A DNA stretch of 64,000 bases from an uncultured Planktomarina sp. (lineage in GTDB: Bacteria > Pseudomonadota > Alphaproteobacteria > Rhodobacterales > Rhodobacteraceae). Below, piece by piece: positions 28,234 through 38,080 of the stretch (position 1 is its first letter; every line of letters starts with the position of its first letter). The notes under the pieces were generated by a model, which worked only from the letters and a program-made list of their open reading frames with translations, was not told where the DNA came from and did no database searches. Made by a program: the position numbers and the translations under genes. The stretch covers positions 558,001 through 622,000 of the forward strand of contig CAJIZA010000001.1 of NCBI GenBank assembly GCA_905181815.1. Direction: 5' to 3'.

Positions 28234-28262
28234 AAAAAAGCCACCCTTCAGACAAGGGTGGC
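28234..28262 (-). terminator. Rho-independent terminator of tig
   Basis: GCCACCCTT (28240-28248) pairs with AAGGGTGGC (28254-28262) around a 5-base loop; on the minus strand it is followed by TTTTTT (28239-28234). It lies 94 bases past the tig stop codon and faces the ribosomal-operon terminator. Confidence 0.8.
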
Positions 28263-28355
28263 GTGACTGAACCCATAACAGGCTCAGATCGTAGAGACTC
28301 GAAGCGAAACCTCGCCCGCTTCCCGCTTAAAAAAGCAAATGCGGGCGAGATTAAA

Positions 28356-29687
28356 TCATTCGTCGTCCATCGCTTCCACGGTTTTTTGAAGCTCGTCTTT
28401 GGAGACTTCTTTGTCGGACACTGTTGCCAGTTCAAAGACATAATCAACAACTTTATCTTCAAATAAAGGCGCCCGCATTTGTTGTTGCATCTGTGGATTT
28501 TGTTGCACAAATTCAAAAAATTCGCGCTCTTGACCTGGATATTGACGGGCTTGATTCATCATTGCCTGTGTCATTTCCGCGTCGGTTACTTGGATCTCAG
28601 CTTTCTGGCCCAACTCAGCCAAGAGAAGGCCCAGGCGCACGCGGCGCTCGGCCAATGTATTGTGCTCAACTGTCGTCTCGATTTCAGGATGATCGTGGCC
28701 CTGCACGTCAGGGTTTTCGTCATGCCAAAGTTGATGAGCGATTTGTCCAGCTTCAGCTTCTACCAATGACGGCGGCAGCTCGAATTTCACCATTTTATCC
28801 AAAGCATCCAGCAAGTGACGCTTTTGAACAGCGCGGGCCGCGCCAGCATATTCGGCTTCCAAACGCTCTGAGATTTGCCCTTTCAACACAGCTAAATCTT
28901 CTGCGCCGAATTTCGTGGCCATTTCATCATTGATCTCAGCGGCCTTTGGCGCTTTGACAGCTTTAATTTTGCATTCAAAAACCGCGTCTTTGCCAGCAAG
29001 GTTTTCGGCGCCATATTCCGCGGGGAACGTAACTTTCACCTCGACCTCTTCACCAACCTTTACGCCGACCAATTGTGCTTCAAATCCAGGAATGAAAGAG
29101 TTCGACCCCAAAACCAGCGGGTAGTCTTCCGCAGCGCCACCCTCAAAGGCTTCATCATCGACTTTACCAAAAAAATCAATGGTCACTTGGTCGCCATCTT
29201 TTGCCTTTGTACCTTTTTTGCGATCTGCGAAATCTTGTGCAGTTTCCGCCAAATTCGCGAGGGCTTCGTCCACAGAAGCCTCGTCAGCCTTGGCGATCAT
29301 TTTTTGCAGTTTGATTTTCTTGAGATCAACCTCAGGAATGGTAGGCAAAGCTTCGTAAGACATCTCAACGTGGATGTTGTCGCCCTCTTTCCAATCATCA
29401 TTGGTCATTTTGACCGCAGGCTGCATCGCGGGACGATCGCCGCTGTCGTCAAAATGCTTGGACATGGCGCCATCAATGCTCTCTTGCATCGCTTCACCCA
29501 TCAAACGCTGACCATATTGCTTTTTCAGCAATGCCATCGGGACCTTGCCCTTCCGAAAGCCCTTCATTTCAATTTCAGGCCGCGCTTCAACGAGTTTTTC
29601 GTCAACCTTTGCAGCCAACTCATCTGCTGTCACAACAATGTCGTAACCGCGCTTCAAGCCTTCGTTCAGGGTCTCAGTGACCTGCAT
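28356..29687 (-). CDS. tig: Trigger factor
   Basis: Ribosome-associated chaperone and prolyl isomerase at the exit tunnel. The 443-residue protein has the ribosome-binding domain with GFRKGKVP (like the GFRxGKxP signature), an FKBP-type domain ([19 protein letters not shown]) and the long helical C-terminal domain. I chose the ATG at 29687 ([10 protein letters not shown]), with AAGGGA upstream, because the earlier start would run into the tRNA gene. It directly follows tRNA-Leu on the same strand. Confidence 0.97.
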   Translation of the reverse strand: MQVTETLNEGLKRGYDIVVTADELAAKVDEKLVEARPEIEMKGFRKGKVPMALLKKQYGQRLMGEAMQESIDGAMSKHFDDSGDRPAMQPAVKMTNDDWKEGDNIHVEMSYEALPTIPEVDLKKIKLQKMIAKADEASVDEALANLAETAQDFADRKKGTKAKDGDQVTIDFFGKVDDEAFEGGAAEDYPLVLGSNSFIPGFEAQLVGVKVGEEVEVKVTFPAEYGAENLAGKDAVFECKIKAVKAPKAAEINDEMATKFGAEDLAVLKGQISERLEAEYAGAARAVQKRHLLDALDKMVKFELPPSLVEAEAGQIAHQLWHDENPDVQGHDHPEIETTVEHNTLAERRVRLGLLLAELGQKAEIQVTDAEMTQAMMNQARQYPGQEREFFEFVQQNPQMQQQMRAPLFEDKVVDYVFELATVSDKEVSKDELQKTVEAMDDE

Positions 29688-29708
29688 AGTACATCCCTTT
29701 TCAAACCA

Positions 29709-29793
29709 TGGTGCGGGTAGAGGGACTTGAACCCCCACGCCTTGCGGCGCTAGAACCTAAATCTAGTGCGTCTACCAATTTCGCCATACCCGC
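29709..29793 (-). tRNA. tRNA-Leu (anticodon UAG)
   Basis: Read on the minus strand, the acceptor GCGGGTA pairs with TACCCGC, followed by an encoded CCA. The anticodon stem CTAGA/TCTAG encloses the loop TTTAGGT, giving UAG for CUN leucine codons. A long variable arm (CGCCGCAAGGCG) marks it as a class II tRNA. The T-loop GTTCAAGTC is normal. It lies 21 bases upstream of the tig start, so both may share a transcript. Confidence 0.95.
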
Positions 29794-30463
<670 letters not shown>

Positions 30464-30489
30464 CAATGCCTCTAAAGGAGAGACTATCT

Positions 30490-31893
30490 ATGAGCCAAGC
30501 TCTTTTATCTAAGATCGCCGATGAAGGCATCGAATATGTGGACATTCGCTTCACAGATCCTCGCGGCAAACTGCAGCACGTGACAGTATGCTCCGACCAG
30601 GTCGATCAGGACTTCCTTGACGAAGGCTTCATGTTCGACGGCTCGTCGATCGCAGGTTGGAAATCCATTGAAGAATCTGACATGAAATTGATGCCGGATG
30701 TTGAGTCCGCCTATGTCGACCCCTTTTATGCGGAAAAAACCATCTGCATTCACTGCACCGTGGTTGAACCGGACACCGGCGAAAGCTACGCGCGTGATCC
30801 GCGCGGATGTGCGCAACGCGCGGAGGCCTATCTTATCTCTTCCGGGATCGGCGATGTGGCGTATATGGGTCCAGAAGCGGAGTTTTTCCTATTCGACGAC
30901 GTTCGTTTTGAGAATAAAATCAACAAAGTATCTTATGAAGTTGATGCAGTTGACGCCTCATGGAATACTGATAGTGACTATGAGGTTGGCAACATGGGTC
31001 ACCGTCCCGGCATCAAAGGCGGCTACTTCCCCGTGAACCCTATTGATGACGCGCAAGACATCCGCAGCGAAATGCTGTCAACCATGAAGCGGATGGGCAT
31101 GAAGGTCGACAAGCATCACCACGAAGTGGCGAGCTGTCAACACGAGCTGGGCCTGATCTTCGGATCCTTGACCCATCAGGCCGATGAATTGCAAAAATAT
31201 AAATACGTCATTCACAACGTCGCCCACGCCTACGGCAAATCCGCGACCTTCATGCCCAAGCCGATCGCAGGCGACAACGGAACAGGCATGCATGTGAACA
31301 TGTCCATCTGGAAGGATGGCAAACCCCTGTTTGCGGGAGACAAATACGCTGACCTGTCCGATGAGGCGCTGTATTTTATAGGCGGCATCTTACAGCACGC
31401 AAAAGCCTTGAACGCCTTCACCAACCCATCAACCAACAGCTACAAGCGTCTGATCCCAGGCTTTGAAGCTCCTGTTCTTAGGGCCTATTCTGCGCGCAAC
31501 CGGTCTGGCTGTGTTCGCATCCCATGGGCCGAGTCGCCAAAGGCCAAGCGCGTTGAAGCGCGTTTCCCTGATCCAGCCGCGAACCCATATCTGTGTTTTG
31601 CAGCCTTGCTGATGGCAGGCCTGGATGGCATCAAAAACAAGGTTCACCCAGGTGAAGCATCTGACAAAGATCTCTATGATCTTCCGCCAGAAGAGCTGGC
31701 CGATATTCCAACTGTTTGCGGCTCCCTGCGCGAAGCGCTGGACGAGTTGAAAGCGGATATGGGCTTCTTGACCGCCGGTGGTGTGTTCACAGAGGACCAA
31801 ATCGCAGGGTATATTGATCTGAAAATGGAAGAGGTTCTGCACTATGAGCACACACCTCACCCAGTTGAATTTGGCATGTATTACAGCTGCTAA
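30490..31893 (+). CDS. glnA: Glutamine synthetase, type I
   Basis: ATP-dependent ligase forming glutamine from glutamate and ammonia; a dodecamer. The 467-residue protein carries [20 protein letters not shown] (metal ligands), [14 protein letters not shown] (ATP-binding) and the adenylylation segment DLYDLPPEE with the target Tyr near residue 397, so the enzyme is of the GlnE-regulated class. I chose the ATG at 30490 ([10 protein letters not shown]), with AAAGGAGAG upstream. It forms an operon with glnB and ends at a strong hairpin. Confidence 0.98.
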   Translation: MSQALLSKIADEGIEYVDIRFTDPRGKLQHVTVCSDQVDQDFLDEGFMFDGSSIAGWKSIEESDMKLMPDVESAYVDPFYAEKTICIHCTVVEPDTGESYARDPRGCAQRAEAYLISSGIGDVAYMGPEAEFFLFDDVRFENKINKVSYEVDAVDASWNTDSDYEVGNMGHRPGIKGGYFPVNPIDDAQDIRSEMLSTMKRMGMKVDKHHHEVASCQHELGLIFGSLTHQADELQKYKYVIHNVAHAYGKSATFMPKPIAGDNGTGMHVNMSIWKDGKPLFAGDKYADLSDEALYFIGGILQHAKALNAFTNPSTNSYKRLIPGFEAPVLRAYSARNRSGCVRIPWAESPKAKRVEARFPDPAANPYLCFAALLMAGLDGIKNKVHPGEASDKDLYDLPPEELADIPTVCGSLREALDELKADMGFLTAGGVFTEDQIAGYIDLKMEEVLHYEHTPHPVEFGMYYSC

Positions 31894-31916
31894 TCACAGC
31901 TCATACTTCGAAAAAT

Positions 31917-31949
31917 AAAAAAGGCGCCCACATCAGGGCGCCTTTTTTT
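31917..31949 (+). terminator. Rho-independent terminator of glnBA
   Basis: AAAAAAGGCGCCC and GGGCGCCTTTTTT flank a 6-base loop, with a T run, 24 bases after the glnA stop. The A-rich 5' arm makes it function in both directions, so it may also stop the converging DUF3445 gene. Confidence 0.9.
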
Positions 31950-31973
31950 GCCCCATTGACAGTGGCGATAGAG

Positions 31974-32708
31974 CTAGGCTGGTTTTTTGATCAAATAGGT
32001 ATGAATTGCAAACAATACCGCGCCAGATCGCGGCAGACGCACCAAGGCTTGATGCTCAGAGCGTATATAAGCGCCGTAGCCATAATCCTCATCGCCACTG
32101 CGCGGATCAGTTTCACTGCGTGGTTGAAACAAATCAGGCCGCACATATTCCAACACATTAAACCGCCACATGGGGCGTCCAGGTTTTATACCATCAAACA
32201 AGCGCTGCACCCGTTTGGTCACATCCGCATCATATTCTGCCACCGGTCGATGCACTGCACTCAATGGGCGACCTATTTTTTCGTGTAAGGTCCAGCTGGC
32301 CGGAAAACACATCACGGCCGCGGTCAAGACATGCTCCTGGCCCTGCTTTTCGTGCAAACAAAGGTCTTCTTGCACCAAACGCGCCGCAGTGCGCAGCGGA
32401 TCGCCAGACAGCGGAACGCGCACCCCATCAGGGCGCTGCACCACCCTTGCCTCAACACGATACGACGGGCGGCGGCGCAATTGCGCTAAAATTTCATCCA
32501 GGACCTCTTGTTTTGCCTCAACAGAGGCTCCAGCGTCGGCAAATACCTTGTCTGGAGTATTCTGCAAAAGTCGGTCGCGCTCGGCCAGTTGCGCAGCATA
32601 GGCCTCATCCTCAATTAGCCAATCATCCTCTGCGAGAGGCAACATCCCCGGTAGTTTCTTATGTTCCGAGACATCATAGGGGATCTTTTTTTGTAAAATT
32701 TCTGGCAT
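31974..32708 (-). CDS. DUF3445 protein, heme-dependent oxidative N-demethylase-like
   Basis: The 244-residue product fits the DUF3445 family, whose studied members (HODM type) bind heme and oxidatively demethylate amines. Supporting segments are LPGMLPL near the N-terminus, LVQEDLCLHE, CFPASWTLHEKIGRP, HRPVAEYD, WRFNVLEY, and the closing RSEHQALVRLPRSGAVLFAIHTY. I chose the ATG at 32708; its ribosome site is weak. It is divergent from the dddP remnant, with 101 bases between. The substrate cannot be told from sequence; methylated amines, common in sea water, are a guess. Confidence 0.8.
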   Translation of the reverse strand: MPEILQKKIPYDVSEHKKLPGMLPLAEDDWLIEDEAYAAQLAERDRLLQNTPDKVFADAGASVEAKQEVLDEILAQLRRRPSYRVEARVVQRPDGVRVPLSGDPLRTAARLVQEDLCLHEKQGQEHVLTAAVMCFPASWTLHEKIGRPLSAVHRPVAEYDADVTKRVQRLFDGIKPGRPMWRFNVLEYVRPDLFQPRSETDPRSGDEDYGYGAYIRSEHQALVRLPRSGAVLFAIHTYLIKKPA

Positions 32709-32809
32709 GAAATTAGACTCGCTCGCGGGAAATGTGAAAACAGATATCGCAAACAAACCTTACATAGGCGCGCTGTAAACGCAATCTGACGCATAAAGGG
32801 AGAGTTTTT

Positions 32810-34154
32810 ATGACCGAACCATTCCGAGAAAACCGAAAGATTGAGCCCAGCCGCGGCGCAATGACCGCGACAATACCCCCAATGATATGGATCGCGTCGA
32901 AATTGGCCCGACAAAATTGGCGTTTGACGAATGGGCGACCGCCGGGCTTGAGCTGCCTGATTTGCAGCAGATGAGCCGTTTTCGCCACAACCGGCTGGTG
33001 CGAGGGGTCACTGCCCGCGACTATGGGGCCTTAGTGGTTTTTGACCCGCTGAACATCCGCTACGCCAGTGACAGTACAAATATGCAGCTATGGAACAGCC
33101 ATAACCCATTTCGTGCGCTGATCGTCTGCGCCGATGGATATATGGTAATGTGGGACTATAAAAAATTGCCGTTTCTTTCGGAACTCAATCCGCTGGTGCG
33201 CGAGCAGCGCTCCGGGGCGGATTTCTTCTATTTTGACCGTGGGGATATGGCCTATTTAGCGGCAGAGGCCTTTGCCGGCGCAGTCTATGATTTGGTCCGC
33301 AGCCATGGCGGCGGCAATATGCGACTAACGGTTAATAAAATCATGATGGTCGGTCTCAAAGCGCTTGAATCCAAGAGGTTTGACGTGTTTGAGGGCGAAG
33401 AGCTGACCGAGAAAGCCCGCCTGATAAAAGGGCCCCATGAGATAAAAGCAATGCGATGCGCCAGCCATGCCTGCGATACCGCCGTGCGCTCAATGGAAAA
33501 GGCCGCTCGTGCTGGGGTGCCCGGCGGACAGATGAGCGAAGATGACATCTGGGCCGTGCTGCATGCGGAAAATATTAGGCGCGGCGGGGAATGAATTTAA
33601 ACACGCCTCCTGGCCTCAGGCCCGCGCACCAATCCTTGGTTTCAAGAATGTGGGCCACGGCTGGTACAAAACAACGAGATTATCAGCTTTGATACAGATC
33701 TCATAGGCAGCTATCGCATTTGTGTAGATATCTCCCGCAGCTGGTGGATTGGCAATCAAGCGCCCCGCGCCGATATGATTGCCGCCATGCAACATGCGCA
33801 TGAGCAATTTAAAGTAATATGAGCATGCTGGCCCCGGGCGTTTCAATGCGCAGCCTTTCGGAAAAATGTCACCGCCTTGACGATCAGTATCAAGCGCAGA
33901 AATACGGCTGTTTGATGCATGGGGTCGGCCTGTGCGATAAATGGCCCTTGATTGCCTATCCCAATCATCTGGTGGATGGCGCGTTTGAGTATGAGTTGGA
34001 GGCGGGCATGGCACTATGTGTGGAGGCTTTGGTCTCGCCCGAGGACGGGGATTTCTCCATCAAGCTTGAAGATCAGGTTTTGATTACCGAAGATGGGTTC
34101 GAAAATCTGACCAGCTATCCATTTGATCGGGCGCTGATGGGGGCTCGCGCTTAG
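32810..34154 (+). pseudogene. dddP: Inactivated DMSP lyase gene (DddP, M24 peptidase-fold)
   Basis: The full DddP sequence can be followed but is broken four times. Beginning MTEPFRENRKIEPSRGA after AAAGGGAGAG, it loses one base near 32860. It then reads DRVEIGPTKLAFDEWATAGL to HAENIRRGGE, where TGA (33592) and TAA (33598) replace Trp and Glu codons. It goes on with TRLLASGPRTNPWFQECG, loses another base near 33817, and ends LSEKCHRL to SYPFDRALMG. Probable metal ligands (SFDTDLIG, HGVGLCD, EALV, KLEDQV) remain, so inactivation is probably recent. Functional DddP cleaves DMSP to dimethyl sulfide and a C3 acid. Confidence 0.9.
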
Positions 34155-34171
34155 ACCAAAAGCGCGCGTAC

Positions 34172-34205
34172 CAAAGGAAAAGGGCGCCGCCGAAGCCGCG
34201 CCCTT
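34172..34205 (-). terminator. Rho-independent terminator of bioY
   Basis: AAGGGCGC (34180-34187) pairs with GCGCCCTT (34198-34205); on the minus strand the stem is followed by TTTCCTTTGG. It lies 24 bases past the bioY stop. The T run is interrupted, so termination may be partial. Confidence 0.6.
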
Positions 34206-34228
34206 ACATGATTGAACATCAAAGCCCG

Positions 34229-34828
34229 TTACTTGCGCGCGCCGCCCACCAGGGACCAAAGCGCCGGCAACAAGAGCGCCGCGAGGGCCAATTTCACCAC
34301 ATCTCCCAGCAAGAACGGCGTCAAACCCCAGGATAAAATGGGAGCTTCCACGCCGTAAAGTACGGTCAACCAAATCAGGCCAGGCACATAGATCAGTGCA
34401 TTGCCAAGCACCAACGCCAGGGCCATTTTGCCCCGCGCCCGGTCCCAACCCTTGCGCGCCAAAGCGCCTAAGGCCAAGACGGCGAGAACATAACCAACCA
34501 AATAACCGCCCGTGCCGCCCATCATATAGCTCACACCTGAGACCTCTGCGCTGGAGCCGGCGAAAACGTCAAAACCCAGTGCGCCGATCAGCATATAGCC
34601 CAAAATCGTTGCCAGACCCAAGCGTGCGCCATAGGCCGCACCAATGCTCAAAACAGCAAAAGTGCCCATGGTCATTGGAACCGGGAACATCGGGATCTTG
34701 ATTTTCGCGGCGAGCACCAAAGCGGTGATGCCTGCGACAACCAAAAACAATTGCTTCACTTGCAGCGCTAGGCCGGTTTGCGGAAAAATAGCCTCGGCCA
34801 GTGTCAAAGATGGGGTCTGTGTGGTCAT
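34229..34828 (-). CDS. bioY: Biotin transporter BioY
   Basis: Substrate-binding membrane subunit of an ECF-type biotin importer, 199 residues and about six membrane segments. Family motifs include KIKIPMFPVPMTMGTFAVL, YGARLG, and MMGGTGGYLVGYVLA. I chose the ATG at 34828, with AAGGAA upstream. No bioM or bioN gene is adjacent, so it may work alone or with shared ECF modules. It lies downstream of the DUF6314 gene by 62 bases. I saw no clear BioR-type TTATCTATAA site. Confidence 0.92.
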   Translation of the reverse strand: MTTQTPSLTLAEAIFPQTGLALQVKQLFLVVAGITALVLAAKIKIPMFPVPMTMGTFAVLSIGAAYGARLGLATILGYMLIGALGFDVFAGSSAEVSGVSYMMGGTGGYLVGYVLAVLALGALARKGWDRARGKMALALVLGNALIYVPGLIWLTVLYGVEAPILSWGLTPFLLGDVVKLALAALLLPALWSLVGGARK

Positions 34829-34890
34829 GTTAAATTTCCTTTTGTTTCGCAGCTTAAACTTAGCCTTTGTCACCGGCGCTTCGCAAGGCC

Positions 34891-35340
34891 TCATCTGTGC
34901 GTTTTGCGATAACAGGAGCGCATGTCATAGCTCTTGCGCGGTCCGGTCACCTGCCAATACGCCGTCCAATTGGGCCAGCGCACAAAATCATAGGCCACAT
35001 GATACTCATCCGGCGGGCAAAGATGATGCGCCATCGAGGTGCTCTGCGCCAGATCAATATAGTGAAAAAATCTGTCATCTTCAAAGAAGACATCAATCCC
35101 ACCGGCCGCACCCGGGTGCCAGCGATAGCGCCGGCTGCTGGCAAGAGGTGAGCTATGACCCAAGATCAGCTGCCCATCCTCATGATACCAACCGCCTACA
35201 ATGCGGCACTGACCCTTGAATTGCAGGGTTTGATCCTGGTGGTGGTCGAAGATCTGCCGGGTGATATCCCAACTGTGCCCCGTGAAATCATCAAGGCAGA
35301 GTGGCAGTCTTGGCAGGGGTGCGGCGCTCTTAGATGTCAT
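34891..35340 (-). CDS. DUF6314 family protein
   Basis: Protein of unknown function, 149 residues, of a small family seen mainly in Rhodobacteraceae and other bacteria. It looks like a single lipocalin-like beta barrel: LDDFTGHSWDITRQIFDH, FKGQCRI, SSRRYRWHPG, DLAQSTSMAHHLCPPDEYHVAYDF, WTAYWQVTGPRKSYDM. No signal peptide or membrane segment is seen. The ATG at 35340 has AAGGG close upstream; a longer start at 35373 is possible. It is divergent from purB and may share a transcript with bioY. The family assignment is from memory of the conserved closing motif. Confidence 0.65.
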   Translation of the reverse strand: MTSKSAAPLPRLPLCLDDFTGHSWDITRQIFDHHQDQTLQFKGQCRIVGGWYHEDGQLILGHSSPLASSRRYRWHPGAAGGIDVFFEDDRFFHYIDLAQSTSMAHHLCPPDEYHVAYDFVRWPNWTAYWQVTGPRKSYDMRSCYRKTHR

Positions 35341-35454
35341 ACCCTTCCCTAACAACTCCTGCGCAGCAATCAAACCCCGTGGCTGCGCTTGAACCCACGC
35401 GCCCGGCAGTCTAAGAGGCAGCCATCCGCTCCCAACTCAAAAGGCCATGATCCT

Positions 35455-36759
35455 ATGATCGAACGTTACTCCCGCCCTGAAATGGTTGATATTTGGTCAC
35501 CCAAAACCAAATTCCGCATCTGGTATGAAATCGAAGCACATGCCTGTGATGCACAGGCCAAATTGGGCGTGATTCCACAAGCCAATGCCGATGCGGTTTG
35601 GATGGCGAAAGATGTCGAGTTCGATGTGGCAAAAATTGATGCCATCGAAGCGGTCACAAAACACGACGTTATCGCATTTTTGACCCATCTGTCCGATATT
35701 ATCGGTGGGGATGTGGCGCGCTTTGTGCATCAAGGCATGACCAGCTCCGACGTCTTGGACACCACTTTAAATGTGCAACTCACCCGGGCCGCCGATATCC
35801 TAATTGCAGATATCGAATCCCTGCTGGCCGCATTAAGGCGCCGCGCGCTGGAGCATAAAGACACCGTTCGCATAGGCCGCAGCCATGGCATCCACGCCGA
35901 GCCTGTGACCATGGGACTAACCTTTGCTCGGTTTTATGCGGAAATGGATCGTAACCGCGCTCGCATGCGCACGGCCCGCGATGAGATCGCCACAGGAGCG
36001 ATTTCCGGCGCGGTTGGTACCTTTGCCAATATCGACCCTTCCGTTGAAGAACATGTATGCGCACAATTAGGGCTGAAACCAGAAACCATCAGCACGCAAG
36101 TCATCCCGCGCGACCGCCACGCAGCCTTCTTCGCCACGCTCGGCATTGTCGCAAGCTCCATCGAGAATATCGCCATTGAAATTCGCCATATGCAGCGCAC
36201 CGAAGTTTTGGAAGCCGAAGAATTTTTCTCCAAAGGGCAAAAAGGCAGCTCCGCCATGCCGCATAAGCGCAACCCGGTTCTGACCGAGAACCTCACCGGT
36301 TTGGCGCGGATTGTGCGGATGGCAGTGGTGCCAGCGATGGAAAACGTGGCCCTGTGGCACGAGCGGGACATCTCTCACAGCTCCGTTGAGCGGGCCATCG
36401 GCCCCGATGCAACCATCACCCTTGATTTTGCCCTCGCCCGCCTGACCGGTGTGATTGATAAATTGGTAATCTATCCAGACAATATGATCGCAAACATGAA
36501 CAAATTTCGCGGATTGGTACATTCCCAGCGGGTCTTGCTGGCGCTGACGCAAAAAGGCGTGAGCCGTGAAGATAGTTACCGCCTCGTACAACGCAATGCG
36601 ATGCGGGTCTGGGAGCAAGGTGCAGATTTTTTGACAGAATTGAAAGCTGATCCAGAAGTCACGGCCGCCATGTCCCATGAAGAAATCGAAGACAAATTCG
36701 ATCTTGGCTACCACACCAAACATGTAGACACGATTTTCGCCCGCGTCTTCGGCGCCTAA
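35455..36759 (+). CDS. purB: Adenylosuccinate lyase
   Basis: Purine synthesis enzyme that removes fumarate from SAICAR and from adenylosuccinate. The 434-residue protein shows MTSSDVLDTTL, GRSHGIHAEP with the general acid His, and the superfamily signature GSSAMPHKRNP with the mobile-loop Ser. I chose the ATG at 35455 (MIERYSRPEM); AAAAGG precedes it. Length and layout are normal. The next genes follow on the same strand after 84 bases. Confidence 0.97.
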   Translation: MIERYSRPEMVDIWSPKTKFRIWYEIEAHACDAQAKLGVIPQANADAVWMAKDVEFDVAKIDAIEAVTKHDVIAFLTHLSDIIGGDVARFVHQGMTSSDVLDTTLNVQLTRAADILIADIESLLAALRRRALEHKDTVRIGRSHGIHAEPVTMGLTFARFYAEMDRNRARMRTARDEIATGAISGAVGTFANIDPSVEEHVCAQLGLKPETISTQVIPRDRHAAFFATLGIVASSIENIAIEIRHMQRTEVLEAEEFFSKGQKGSSAMPHKRNPVLTENLTGLARIVRMAVVPAMENVALWHERDISHSSVERAIGPDATITLDFALARLTGVIDKLVIYPDNMIANMNKFRGLVHSQRVLLALTQKGVSREDSYRLVQRNAMRVWEQGADFLTELKADPEVTAAMSHEEIEDKFDLGYHTKHVDTIFARVFGA

Positions 36760-36843
36760 ACCTAAGGCCCTCTGCGTCGATGTGGACGCGGGGGGGTATT
36801 TAGAGCGCTGGACAAAGTTTAACCACGCACCTATTTTCGCGGA

Positions 36844-37176
36844 ATGACAGAATTCTTTGGAAAGCGCTGGCATGATATGGGCGGAGATCCTGCCGGGACT
36901 ATCAATCCAGACGAACATGATTTTGCGCTCTGGGAAAAAAGAGTAGACGCCTTGATGGTGCTCACCTCTGCCGCCGGACTGATGACCACCGACAGCCTGC
37001 GCCGCGTATTGGAAGATATGGGGCCAGATGCTTATGAAACTATGACATATTATGAACGTTGGATCGCATCCATTGCGCAAAATATGGTGGAAGCCGGTGC
37101 TGTGACCACAGAAGAATTGGGCGCGAAAATGGCCGAAGTGCGCGCCCGAGGGGTAACCTATGGCGCGGCCTCATGA
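36844..37176 (+). CDS. Nitrile hydratase beta subunit, N-terminal part as a separate protein
   Basis: The 110-residue protein matches the helical N-terminal part of the nitrile hydratase beta subunit: FGKRWHDMGGDPAGTINPDEHDFALWEKRVDALMVL and YYERWIASIAQNMVEAG. In classic two-subunit enzymes this is joined to the SH3-like part, here the next gene. A split beta is also the design of thiocyanate hydrolase, whose alpha and beta subunits correspond to these two pieces. Some such small proteins are annotated as activators. Its stop overlaps the next start (ATGA). Confidence 0.8.
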   Translation: MTEFFGKRWHDMGGDPAGTINPDEHDFALWEKRVDALMVLTSAAGLMTTDSLRRVLEDMGPDAYETMTYYERWIASIAQNMVEAGAVTTEELGAKMAEVRARGVTYGAAS

Positions 37177-37430
37177 AAGTTCGTGTCAAATCCCATTGGC
37201 CGCCTGGCCATATCCGAACGCCGGCCTACCTGCGCGGTAAAATAGGGCAGATTGAACGGCGCATTGGCCTATTTAACAATCCCGAAGGAACCGCCTACCG
37301 CCAACCCGGTCCGCAGCGCGAGCTGGTCCGCGTTCGCTTTCGTATGGCAGAAATTTGGGGGGCGCGTGCCGAGCGGGGCGAGGATGAGATTGAAGTGGAA
37401 ATTTATTCCCATTGGTTGGAGCCTGTCTAA
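37173..37430 (+). CDS. Nitrile hydratase beta subunit, C-terminal SH3-like part as a separate protein
   Basis: The 85-residue protein is the SH3-like barrel of the nitrile hydratase beta subunit: the start VRVKSHWPPGHIRTPAYLRG and the end EIYSHWLEP are family signatures, with VRVRFRMAEIWG between. It is encoded as its own gene, overlapping the N-terminal piece by 4 bases (ATGA) and the alpha gene by 1 base (TAATG). Tight coupling implies the three products assemble together. Confidence 0.85.
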   Translation: MKVRVKSHWPPGHIRTPAYLRGKIGQIERRIGLFNNPEGTAYRQPGPQRELVRVRFRMAEIWGARAERGEDEIEVEIYSHWLEPV

Positions 37431-38080
37431 TGCCCCATGATCACCACGACCACAGCCATGAAGGCCTGTCCCCCTCTGGCCATCCCTATCGCGCTGATAA
37501 CGACACCGACCTGAGCTATTGGCAGGTGATGGAAATAGCCTTGCGCGAATTGCTCATCAAAAAAGGGCATCTGACCGCAGCGCAAATCCACGCGCAGATC
37601 AACGCAATGGACAGCCGCAGCCCCGCCAATGGCGCGCGCGTGGTGGCCCGGGCTTGGGTGGATCCTGAATTCAAAGCAGCGCTGCTTGACAATGCAGGCG
37701 AGGCCAGTCGCGCCATGGGGTTTGACATTGGCCCGATGCATCTGATCGCGCTGGAAAATACCGATAAGGTGCATAACGTTGTGGTTTGCACACTCTGCTC
37801 TTGCTATCCGCGCAACCTGCTGGGCCTGCCACCGGACTGGTACAAATCGCGCGCCTATCGATCTCGAACTGTGATTGAGCCGCGCAAAGTTCTGTCAGAA
37901 TTTGGCCTGATTATCCCTGAACAGATGCAAGTGCGGGTGCACGACAGCACCGCAGATATGCGCTACATCGTGGTGCCAGCCCAGCCGGAGGACAGTTTTG
38001 GCCTATCCGAAGGAGAGCTTGCCGCTTGGGTGACGCGCGACAGTATGATTGGCGTGAGTCTCCCATTAGCGCCGCAATGA
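37430..38080 (+). CDS. Cobalt-type nitrile hydratase alpha subunit (or thiocyanate hydrolase gamma-like)
   Basis: The 216-residue catalytic subunit carries the metal claw VCTLCSCYP at about residues 116-124; the Thr after the first Cys is typical of cobalt enzymes (iron enzymes have Ser). The two inner cysteines are expected to become sulfinic and sulfenic acids. NLLGLPPDWYKSRAYRSR and PRKVLSEFG are also family segments. The N-terminus is His-rich (MPHDHHDHSH), perhaps helping metal loading. With a split beta subunit, the set could hydrate nitriles or hydrolyse thiocyanate; sequence alone does not decide. Confidence 0.88.
   Translation: MPHDHHDHSHEGLSPSGHPYRADNDTDLSYWQVMEIALRELLIKKGHLTAAQIHAQINAMDSRSPANGARVVARAWVDPEFKAALLDNAGEASRAMGFDIGPMHLIALENTDKVHNVVVCTLCSCYPRNLLGLPPDWYKSRAYRSRTVIEPRKVLSEFGLIIPEQMQVRVHDSTADMRYIVVPAQPEDSFGLSEGELAAWVTRDSMIGVSLPLAPQ

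Noticed and set aside
29073..29720. 215-codon open frame on the plus strand opposite tig
   Set aside because: Runs through the trigger factor gene and into the tRNA-Leu; composition is that of a shadow frame.
33592..33600. TGA and TAA in dddP as selenocysteine or programmed readthrough
   Set aside because: The gene also has two frameshifts, the codons replace Trp and Glu of the family, and no SECIS-like hairpin was seen.
34829..34890. BioR operator upstream of bioY
   Set aside because: No TTATCTATAA-like palindrome is present in the gap.
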